A stretch of DNA of 64,000 nt, taken from positions 248,731 to 312,730 of the forward strand of contig NZ_AWNK01000001.1 of the NCBI RefSeq assembly GCF_000469585.1, in the 5' to 3' direction. Shown here one piece after another: positions 58,324-64,000 of this stretch (position 1 is its first letter; each line of letters opens with the position of its first letter). The DNA comes from Chrysiogenes arsenatis DSM 11915. Its GTDB lineage: Bacteria; Chrysiogenota; Chrysiogenetes; Chrysiogenales; Chrysiogenaceae. The notes beneath the pieces are model-generated. The model was not told the DNA's origin, made no database searches, and saw only the letters and a program-made list of their open reading frames with translations. Both the position numbers and the translations under genes were made by a program.

Positions 58324-58787
58324 CGTACTCTCCCCGCACTGCCATCAAAAAGAGCGATTTTTGAAAGCCGCTCGGCGTGCCTTCCACCTTCAAAGGTAGT
58401 CGTCAACCAAGTAGAAATAATCGCATCAGCTAAATCAATTCCGATTAAACGACCAGCAAGGCACAGCACGTTGGAGTCGTTATGTTCGCGGCAAAACCGT
58501 GCCGAATACAAATCATTGACCAACGTAGCGCGAATGCCTGGAAACTTATTCGCTGCGATGCTCATACCAATACCACTACCGCAAATCAGTACGCCGCGAG
58601 CGGCGTCGCCCTGAACTACCGCTTGGCTTACCTTTGCGGCATAGTCGGGATAATCAACTCGATTATCCGAGTGGGTACCCATATCAATAACTTCAACACC
58701 ATGACGTTGCAGCGTCGCGAGAAGGGTGTTTTTCAAAATAAATCCGGCGTGATCACAACCAACTGCTATTTTCAAAATGGCCTCCAT
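58320..58787 (-). CDS. rpiB: Ribose-5-phosphate isomerase B
   Basis: The 155-residue protein shows IAVGCDHAGFILKN, DMGTHSDNRVDYPDYA, the catalytic cysteine in GVLICGSGIGMSIAANK and REHNDSNVLCLAGR. It interconverts ribose-5-phosphate and ribulose-5-phosphate. Coupled to ribBA by a 4-bp overlap. Confidence 0.96.
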   Translation of the reverse strand: MEAILKIAVGCDHAGFILKNTLLATLQRHGVEVIDMGTHSDNRVDYPDYAAKVSQAVVQGDAARGVLICGSGIGMSIAANKFPGIRATLVNDLYSARFCREHNDSNVLCLAGRLIGIDLADAIISTWLTTTFEGGRHAERLSKIALFDGSAGRVR

Positions 58788-58832
58788 TTGAGAGTATCAA
58801 TCCAAAATGTATATTGAGCAGTAACTGCTCCG

Positions 58833-59219
58833 TTAACTATTTCCGAGTATGAGTCGTGCCATCCAAATTCCCAGCGCACACGCCCCAAGTGAAAGCACAA
58901 TGTTGGCCAGTATATTGAGGAAAGCGAGTCCCCATAGCCCATCGCGCCAGAGTACCAGTGTTTCTAAACTAAACGTGCTAAACGTCGTAAAAGCACCCAA
59001 GAAGCCGACCGCTACCGCGAGTCGAAGTTCGTTGGACACAAGCCCCTTATCATAAAAAAAAATAAAGATAGCGCCAATGAAAAACGACCCACTGACATTG
59101 ATCAGCAGCGTCCCTAAGGGGAACGCACTTCCAGCAAGGCGTGTTACCAGTGAGCCCAGATAAAAGCGACTCAGAGCGCCAAGAGCGCCGCCAGCGGCAA
59201 CGGAAAAAACCTTGAGCAT
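58833..59219 (-). CDS. crcB: Fluoride channel CrcB/Fluc
   Basis: The 128-residue four-helix membrane protein has the family landmarks GGALGALSRFYLG, PLGTLLINVSGSFFIGAIF and GFLGAFTTFSTFSLE (the Phe-box and the central sodium-site region). Fluc channels are dual-topology dimers that export fluoride. I looked for a fluoride riboswitch in the 140 bp upstream and saw none. Confidence 0.95.
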   Translation of the reverse strand: MLKVFSVAAGGALGALSRFYLGSLVTRLAGSAFPLGTLLINVSGSFFIGAIFIFFYDKGLVSNELRLAVAVGFLGAFTTFSTFSLETLVLWRDGLWGLAFLNILANIVLSLGACALGIWMARLILGNS

Positions 59220-59359
59220 GCAGCCTCCAAGATAAAACGCTTTTGTTTCTTATCACGAAGGTGATATTGTCGGCAAATCAAAAGCACGGTAGGTCTGCAG
59301 TAGAGAGCGCTTTATTGTAGAGTAATGTGTGCAGATTTTATACCTCGGAGCTATACTCG

Positions 59360-59626
59360 GTGACGCTTACCATTCTTTTCATTGCGATCTTTGCTTTTTT
59401 GGTGAATCTTCCACTCGGCTATATCCGCCCACAATTCCGAAAGTTTTCCTTCCAGTGGTTGCTGGTTATTCATGCTCCCATCCCATTTGTCGCGGCATTG
59501 CGTATTTTTTATGGCGTCGAGTGGCTCTATATTCCGCTCTTTTTAGCACTCAGCATTTGCGGGCAGATTATCGGCAGCCGTTACCGTCTGAAAAATCTCC
59601 TTGACAAGCCACATAGCAATACCTGA
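59360..59626 (+). CDS. Conserved small membrane protein, unknown function
   Basis: I place the start at GTG 59360 (GGAG 9 nt upstream), giving 88 residues with three membrane helices (TLTILFIAIFAFLVNLPLGY, FQWLLVIHAPIPFVAALRIF, LYIPLFLALSICGQIIGS). The pattern NLPLGYIR...FRKFSFQWLLVIHAPIPF is one I associate with small conserved membrane proteins of deltaproteobacteria-like genomes. It lies just before the rpsF leader in the same direction. Function not known. Confidence 0.65.
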   Translation: MTLTILFIAIFAFLVNLPLGYIRPQFRKFSFQWLLVIHAPIPFVAALRIFYGVEWLYIPLFLALSICGQIIGSRYRLKNLLDKPHSNT

Positions 59627-59649
59627 ATATACCGCGCTTTGGACTACTG

Positions 59650-59694
59650 TCCTCGCTGGTGCCGTGAGTGCACCGGCTATAACCCGAGAGGAGG
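59650..59694 (+). ncRNA. Probable S6:S18 ribosomal protein leader
   Basis: Upstream of rpsF the RNA can form an outer stem (CCTCG with CGAGAGG), a large one-sided bulge CTATAACC next to CCG, and an inner 8-bp hairpin GCTGGTGC/GCACCGGC. This matches the layout of the leader that binds the S6:S18 complex by mimicking its 16S rRNA site, with the conserved CCG at the bulge. The outer stem touches the GAGGAGG ribosome site, giving a way to block translation of rpsF-ssb-rpsR. Seen by eye only. Confidence 0.6.
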
Positions 59695-59707
59695 ATTTAT
59701 CGCGAAC

Positions 59708-60148
59708 ATGCGCAAGTACGAAGTCATGTTCATCGCCCAGCCAGAGCTAGGCGAAGATGAACTCAAAGCCTACATCGCCCGGATTGATGATATCATCGCC
59801 CGCTTTGAAGGAAAAATCGACAAGTTTGAGAATTGGGGCAAGAAGAAACTCGCGTACCCCATCCAGAAGAAGAGCTACGGACACTACCTGATGTATCATG
59901 TAGATGGCCAATCGGCAATGATCGACGAAATCGAGCGGATTTTTAAAATTTCCGACGAAGTAATGCGTCACATTGTTGTGAAGCTGGAAAAAGACGCGCT
60001 TGAAGCGATGAAGAAAGCGGCTGACGCCGTTGAAGCTCGCGCAAAAGCCCGTGCTGCCCGTCTTGAAGAAGAGACTCAGAGCGTAGAAACTCAAGAGCCA
60101 GTTGCCGCAGAAGCCGCCGCTGAGGAAGCACCGCAAGAGGCACAATAA
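59708..60148 (+). CDS. rpsF: 30S ribosomal protein S6
   Basis: The 146-residue protein starts at 59708 (MRKYEVMFIAQPELGEDELK); an earlier in-frame ATG at 59639 would read through the structured leader. The S6 fold is clear (KFENWGKKKLAYPIQKKSYGHYLMYHVDG, SDEVMRHIVVKLEK). It carries a long Ala/Glu-rich C-terminal tail of about 45 residues. The stop overlaps the ssb start (TAATG). Confidence 0.96.
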   Translation: MRKYEVMFIAQPELGEDELKAYIARIDDIIARFEGKIDKFENWGKKKLAYPIQKKSYGHYLMYHVDGQSAMIDEIERIFKISDEVMRHIVVKLEKDALEAMKKAADAVEARAKARAARLEEETQSVETQEPVAAEAAAEEAPQEAQ

Positions 60149-60600
60149 TGTCAAGTTTTAACAAGGTGGTGTTGCTCGGCAACTTAACCCGTGATCCTGA
60201 ACTGCGCTTTATCCCATCGGGTGCCGCTGTTACTACTCTCGGCCTCGCCGTAAACAACCCCCGTGTTGAAAACGAAACGATGTTTATTGATGTGACCGTC
60301 TGGAACAAACCAGCGGAAAACTGCGCAAAATACTTGACCAAAGGGTCAAGCGTTCTTATCGAAGGGCGCTTAACCTATCGCACGTGGGAAGACAAACAAT
60401 CCGGCCAGAAACGTGGGAAACATGAAGTGGTTGCAGAAACCGTTCAATTCATCCGCACCGGTCGTGGCGGTGGCGGAAATAGCGATGGCGAAGGGTACAG
60501 CAATGAGTACGCTCAGGAAAGCCCAGCTGCCGCTCCCGCATCACGTTCCAAAGGAACTATGCCACCAGTTGACATTCCCGACGACGATATTCCGTTTTAA
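60148..60600 (+). CDS. ssb: Single-stranded DNA-binding protein
   Basis: The 150-residue protein has the OB fold (FNKVVLLGNLTRDPELRFIPSG, VTVWNKPAENCAKYLTKGS, LIEGRLTYRTWEDKQSGQKR) and a disordered Gly/Ser linker ending in the acidic tip PDDDIPF, which docks repair proteins such as RecO. Position between rpsF and rpsR is conserved. Confidence 0.97.
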   Translation: MSSFNKVVLLGNLTRDPELRFIPSGAAVTTLGLAVNNPRVENETMFIDVTVWNKPAENCAKYLTKGSSVLIEGRLTYRTWEDKQSGQKRGKHEVVAETVQFIRTGRGGGGNSDGEGYSNEYAQESPAAAPASRSKGTMPPVDIPDDDIPF

Positions 60601-60621
60601 GAAACTCAAGGAGTACTGTAC

Positions 60622-60879
60622 ATGACTGCAGAAGCACGTCCTCGCCGTTTTCAAAAGCGCCGTTTTACGCGCCGCAAAAAAGTATGTCCGTTCTGTGCTG
60701 AAAAGATAGACTACATTGACTATAAAGACAGCAAACGTCTGCGCGGGTTTATCACCGAACGCAGCAAAATTAAGCCACGTCGCATGACTGGCACGTGCGC
60801 GAAGCACCAGCGTCTTCTTTCGACCGCAATTAAGCGTTCGCGGATGATGGCGCTCCTTTCATTTACCGCTGAATTTTAA
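60622..60879 (+). CDS. rpsR: 30S ribosomal protein S18
   Basis: The 85-residue basic protein shows [43 protein letters not shown] and the final [16 protein letters not shown]. The CPFC and GTCAKH cysteines make this the zinc-binding form of S18. The usual next gene, rplI for L9, is absent. Confidence 0.97.
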   Translation: MTAEARPRRFQKRRFTRRKKVCPFCAEKIDYIDYKDSKRLRGFITERSKIKPRRMTGTCAKHQRLLSTAIKRSRMMALLSFTAEF

Positions 60880-60899
60880 TTCACGCACTCGCACCTATA

Positions 60900-60930
60900 C
60901 GGCGGCCTGCATCATGCAAGCCGCCGTTTT
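60900..60930 (+). terminator. Intrinsic terminator after rpsR
   Basis: CGGCGGC and GCCGCCG, extended inside by TGCAT/ATGCA, form a long stem followed by TTTT. Confidence 0.9.
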
Positions 60931-60960
60931 GCGTATGAGCCGCTTGCTTGTGAGGGATAT

Positions 60961-61455
60961 ATGAGCACGCCACAGATTACGACCAGACGCGCCACACTTG
61001 ATGATTTTGCCGCCCTGAAAGCGTTTGACGAAGCACTGATCGCCTATGATGCGAATTTTGATGAAACACTCAATGCCAAGTGGCCAGAGAGTGAAGAAGC
61101 AACCGAGTATTTTCGCGACCGCGCCAGCGGCGCCGAAGGGGTGGCCTTCATGGCCGAAGTCGATGGGAAAACCGTGGGCTTTCTTACCGCTGTGATGCGC
61201 GAAGCGCACTCCTATCGCACCATTTCACAGGTTGCCGAACTTGAAAGCATGTTCGTTGATCCAGCGTGGCGTGGCCGCGCCATTGGCGAACAACTGGTCG
61301 AACACTTTTTAGCGTGGGCGCGCAGCAGTGGCGCTACGCGCGTATGCGTTGAGGCTTCCTATGACAACAGTGGCGCCGTAAAATTTTACCAAAAAATGGG
61401 ATTTATTCCGTATAACATACTGCTCGAACAAACCATTTCACCTATGAGGTCATGA
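60961..61455 (+). CDS. GNAT-family N-acetyltransferase
   Basis: The 164-residue protein has the GNAT core: TTRRATLDDFAALKAFDEALI, VAFMAEVDGKTVGFLTAVM, the acetyl-CoA loop VDPAWRGRAIGEQLVEHFLAWA and the end ASYDNSGAVKFYQKMGFIPY. The substrate is not evident. It lies 4 bp upstream of murC and probably shares its transcript, but that alone does not imply a cell-wall role. Confidence 0.88.
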   Translation: MSTPQITTRRATLDDFAALKAFDEALIAYDANFDETLNAKWPESEEATEYFRDRASGAEGVAFMAEVDGKTVGFLTAVMREAHSYRTISQVAELESMFVDPAWRGRAIGEQLVEHFLAWARSSGATRVCVEASYDNSGAVKFYQKMGFIPYNILLEQTISPMRS

Positions 61456-61459
61456 CGCA

Positions 61460-62830
61460 ATGTTTAGCAAAAAGAATCGTATCCACTTTGTCGGCATTGG
61501 CGGTATCGGCATGAGCGGCATTGCCGAAGTGCTGATCAACCTTGGCTACCGTATCTCCGGCTCTGATATTCGCGCCTCTGTCATTACGCGCCGCTTGGAA
61601 TCACTGGGTGCCGTACTCTACGAAGGGCATCACCGTGAAAACATTGCTGATATTGACGTCGTAGTGATCTCCAGTGCGATTCACAATGGTAACCCAGAAG
61701 TGGAAGAAGCACGCCGCCGCCGTATTCCGGTTATCCCACGCGCGGAAATGCTCGCCGAACTGATGCGGATGAAATACGGCATTCTGATAGCAGGCGCGCA
61801 CGGCAAAACGACGACGACCAGCCTCGCGGCGACCGTCCTGACCGACGCCAACCTTGACCCGACCGTAGTTATCGGCGGTCGCCTCAATATGATTAAAAGC
61901 AATGCTAAACTTGGCCAAGGGAAGCTGATTGTTGCGGAAGCAGACGAATCAGACGGCTCTTTCCTCCACCTCTCGCCAACGATTTCGGTGGTCACCAATA
62001 TCGACAACGAACACCTTGACCACTACGGCACGCTGGAAAATATCAAGCAAGCCTTTCTGCAATTTATCAACAAAACCCCTTTCTTTGGCATGAGTTTCGT
62101 CTGTCTCGACGACGAACATATTCAGGGCTTACTGCCACTCATTGAAAAACCTTTTATGACCTATGGTCTGAATGCCAATGCCGATATTCAGGCCGTTAAA
62201 ATCGAACGCATCGACGGAAAGTACCACTACAGCGTTAACTATAAAGGCGAAGAGATCGGTCGCTTTACGCAAGCCCTGCCCGGCATGCATAACGTGCTCA
62301 ATTCGCTGCCGGTCATTGGTATTGCGATCGAATGCGGTATGGCACCCGAGGCCATCGCCCGTTCCATCGCCAACTTTGGCGGCGTCCATCGCCGCTTTGA
62401 AATTGTTGGGCACCGCAACGGTTTTGCCGTGGTCGATGATTATGGACACCACCCAACCGAAATTACCGCCGTCTTGCAAGCCGCGCGCGATAGCTACACC
62501 GGAAAAGTGATCGCTATTTTCCAACCGCACCGCTACAGCCGCGTACAGTCGCTCTACGAAGAATTCACCAAATCGTTCTACCATGCAGATGAAGTAATCG
62601 TCGCCGACATTTATCCTGCTGGCGAAGCACCGATTGCCGGACTAAACTCGCATCAGATTGCCCTCGATATTCAAGCCCGCGGCCATAAATCCGTACGCCA
62701 CATTCCGAGTATCGACGAAATTGCAGACTATTTGCGGGAGCAGCATGGCGAGGATGGGATTATGATTACGCTGGGCGCAGGCAACATCAACCAAGTGTGC
62801 AGTGCATTGGTGCCACCAGTCACACCATGA
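61460..62830 (+). CDS. murC: UDP-N-acetylmuramate-L-alanine ligase
   Basis: The 456-residue enzyme adds L-alanine to UDP-MurNAc using ATP. Seen: IHFVGIGGIGMSGIAEVLINLG, the P-loop AGAHGKTTTTSLAATV, VAEADESDGSFLHL, VTNIDNEHLDHYG, VHRRFEIVG and DDYGHHPTEI. It overlaps murB by ATGA. Other mur genes are not in the window. Confidence 0.97.
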   Translation: MFSKKNRIHFVGIGGIGMSGIAEVLINLGYRISGSDIRASVITRRLESLGAVLYEGHHRENIADIDVVVISSAIHNGNPEVEEARRRRIPVIPRAEMLAELMRMKYGILIAGAHGKTTTTSLAATVLTDANLDPTVVIGGRLNMIKSNAKLGQGKLIVAEADESDGSFLHLSPTISVVTNIDNEHLDHYGTLENIKQAFLQFINKTPFFGMSFVCLDDEHIQGLLPLIEKPFMTYGLNANADIQAVKIERIDGKYHYSVNYKGEEIGRFTQALPGMHNVLNSLPVIGIAIECGMAPEAIARSIANFGGVHRRFEIVGHRNGFAVVDDYGHHPTEITAVLQAARDSYTGKVIAIFQPHRYSRVQSLYEEFTKSFYHADEVIVADIYPAGEAPIAGLNSHQIALDIQARGHKSVRHIPSIDEIADYLREQHGEDGIMITLGAGNINQVCSALVPPVTP

Positions 62831-63672
62831 AAACACTCTACGATGTCCCTTTTTCCCATTACACCACCCTGAAAGCTGGTGGCGTGGTCGGCATCCTGTA
62901 TCTGCCAGAATCGCCCGAGGAGTTTGGCGAAGTCGTCACCGCCCATCCCGATGTGCCGATTCTGGGTGGCGGATCAAATACGCTCCTCCTTGCGAGCGGC
63001 ACACACGCACTGATCGTCACCCGAGAGTTGCGCCACTGGGAAGAGAACGGCACGATAGCCCTTGTTGACGCTGGAGTGGCGCTACCGCCCTTGGCGAGCG
63101 CGCTGACGAAGCGGGGCTATGGCGGATTCGCCGCACTCGCCGGCATTCCCGGCACGGTTGGTGGCGCGCTGATGATGAATGCGGGCTGTTTTGGCACAAC
63201 GATTTCCGACCGTTTACTTTGGGTCGAGTGCCTTGAGCATGGCACACTCGTTCGTCGCGAGAAAGCCGCACTTACTTTTGCCTATCGCCAAAGTTCGCTG
63301 GCACATCCCGTGGTACGCGCCGCTTTTGATATTACCCTACAGCGCGACGACATGGCGATCTATCAGGAAAAACTGAGCCTCAAGAAAGCCACACAGCCCT
63401 ATACCGAACCAACACTGGGCTCAAACTTCAAAAATGGCGAAACCTACAGCAGTGCGAAACTACTTGATGAATGTGGGTTGAAAGGAAAGAGCATCGGTGC
63501 CATGAAGGTCAGCGAAGTGCACGCCAATTTCATTGTGAATAGCGCCCCCCATCACGCCAATCCCGATGAGTATCGTGAACTTTCGGAAGTCATGGCAGCA
63601 GCCGTCAACGAACGATTCCAGATTCCCCTCAGCCGTGAAGTCCGTTTCCTTGGGCAAAATGGATGGGAGTAA
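62827..63672 (+). CDS. murB: UDP-N-acetylenolpyruvoylglucosamine reductase
   Basis: The 281-residue flavoenzyme starts at 62827 (MKTLYDVPFSHYTTLKAGG). FAD-binding motifs ILGGGSNTLL and AGIPGTVGGALMMNAGCFG are present, as are YRQSSL and the closing KVSEVHANFIVN with the catalytic glutamate. It reduces the enolpyruvyl group to make UDP-MurNAc, the substrate of MurC encoded just upstream. It is at the short end for the family. Confidence 0.96.
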   Translation: MKTLYDVPFSHYTTLKAGGVVGILYLPESPEEFGEVVTAHPDVPILGGGSNTLLLASGTHALIVTRELRHWEENGTIALVDAGVALPPLASALTKRGYGGFAALAGIPGTVGGALMMNAGCFGTTISDRLLWVECLEHGTLVRREKAALTFAYRQSSLAHPVVRAAFDITLQRDDMAIYQEKLSLKKATQPYTEPTLGSNFKNGETYSSAKLLDECGLKGKSIGAMKVSEVHANFIVNSAPHHANPDEYRELSEVMAAAVNERFQIPLSREVRFLGQNGWE

Positions 63673-63692
63673 GCAACCCATGTTTTCTGCAT

Positions 63693-63735
63693 AAAAAAAG
63701 CGGTAGTCAGCCAAGGCCAACTACCGCTTTTGCCT
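63693..63735. terminator. Bidirectional terminator between murB and mrpG
   Basis: AAAAGCGGTAGT and ACTACCGCTTTT flank a 12-nt loop with A/T runs on both sides, serving convergent transcripts. Confidence 0.9.
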
Positions 63736-63742
63736 TTCGTCA

Positions 63743-64000
63743 TCAACTCTTCGGATCAGCCTCTTTGCGATGCAGTGAAGCTTTTGCAAGAATATGTGCA
63801 CTGATCGGCGCAGTAATGAATAAGAACAGGATGATCAGCACTTCGTGCACACTCACCCCGGAACCATACCAGCTGAAATAAAGCGCTGACGCGAGCGCAA
63901 TACTCCCGACACCAAGGGTCGTCGCCTTCGTTGGTCCATGCAGACGCGTGAAAAAATCCCGCAAACGGTACAGGCCAATCGATCCCGCTAAGGCGAAAAA
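63743..64000 (-). CDS. Na+/H+ antiporter subunit G (MrpG/MnhG family), 5' end outside window
   Basis: The gene enters from the right edge; about 85 C-terminal residues are seen, including AGSIGLYRLRDFFTRLHGPTKATTLGVGSIALASALYF and a second helix (VLIILFLFITAPISAHILAKA). This is the MnhG/PhaG/MrpG signature (RLxDFFTRLH..TKATTLG). MrpG is a small membrane subunit of the multi-subunit Mrp sodium/proton antiporter, so the remaining mrp genes are expected beyond the edge. Confidence 0.88.
   Translation of the reverse strand, partial: FFALAGSIGLYRLRDFFTRLHGPTKATTLGVGSIALASALYFSWYGSGVSVHEVLIILFLFITAPISAHILAKASLHRKEADPKS

Noticed and set aside
57595-58614. 339-codon plus-strand frame opposite ribBA and rpiB
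   Set aside because: Antisense shadow of two clear enzyme genes with all their motifs on the minus strand.
58788-58832. FMN riboswitch for the rpiB-ribBA pair
   Set aside because: The 45-bp gap upstream of rpiB is too short and lacks the conserved AGGGCNG...GATGAAAG elements.
59220-59359. Fluoride riboswitch upstream of crcB
   Set aside because: The conserved GGNGATGG...CGCC pseudoknot pattern is not visible in the region.

Overview
The window looks like chromosomal DNA of a Gram-negative, respiring and probably anaerobic or microaerophilic bacterium of roughly 50% GC. Supporting this are an outer-membrane porin, an RND efflux pump, lipoproteins, a decaheme OmcA/MtrC-type cytochrome under an NtrC-type two-component system, a single-chain pyruvate carboxylase, HD-GYP and CheW proteins, and RibBA. 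The mix recalls Chrysiogenota or related deep-branching respirers. That placement is from memory of gene content, is not shown by the sequence, and should be held loosely.

Layout. 1-3.3 kb: a cut-off MEMO1-family gene diverging from a PEP/pyruvate-binding-domain protein. 3.3-11.4 kb (minus strand): sensor kinase, sigma-54 response regulator, a sigma-54-like promoter, the decaheme cytochrome and a secreted lipoprotein, which together read as one regulated extracellular electron transfer locus. 11.5-17.8 kb: TetR regulator plus a complete RND tripartite pump. 18-27 kb: a ParDE-like module, carbonic anhydrase, M48 protease, class II aldolase, thioredoxin, prepilin peptidase and pyruvate carboxylase. 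27-35.7 kb: TPR protein, soluble PAS kinase, YraN, a degenerate DUF255 protein, a Csd6/Pgp2-like L,D-peptidase and a Bax-inhibitor-1 protein. 35.8-40.7 kb: hisIE, a pteridine-reductase-like SDR, and the conserved ybeY-corC-era-recO run.

40.7-52.4 kb is an accessory region. It holds several toxin-antitoxin modules (HigBA-like, HepT/MntA, PIN plus partner, DUF4160/DUF2442, Txe/YoeB), a DUF4143 ATPase behind a perfect 16+3+16 palindrome, three tandem repeats of about 275 bp, scattered GGACACCC repeats, a porin gene and a decayed gene. In its middle is a tight three-gene operon (43.0-46.0 kb): a solute-binding protein without an export signal, a HypB/CobW-like P-loop GTPase with cysteine pairs, and an ABC ATPase. 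The two outer proteins start with DUF1858-like helical domains and there is no permease. This is the best candidate here for an undescribed system, perhaps intracellular metal or cofactor handling.

52.4-64 kb returns to core genes: hflX, tRNA-Gly/Tyr/Thr, a signalling cluster (pseudo-receiver with anti-sigma-type ATPase, CheW, HD-GYP), ribBA, rpiB, crcB, rpsF-ssb-rpsR behind a likely S6:S18 leader, a GNAT enzyme, murC-murB, and the end of an mrpG-like antiporter gene. All functional calls are from reading sequence motifs; no database search was run.
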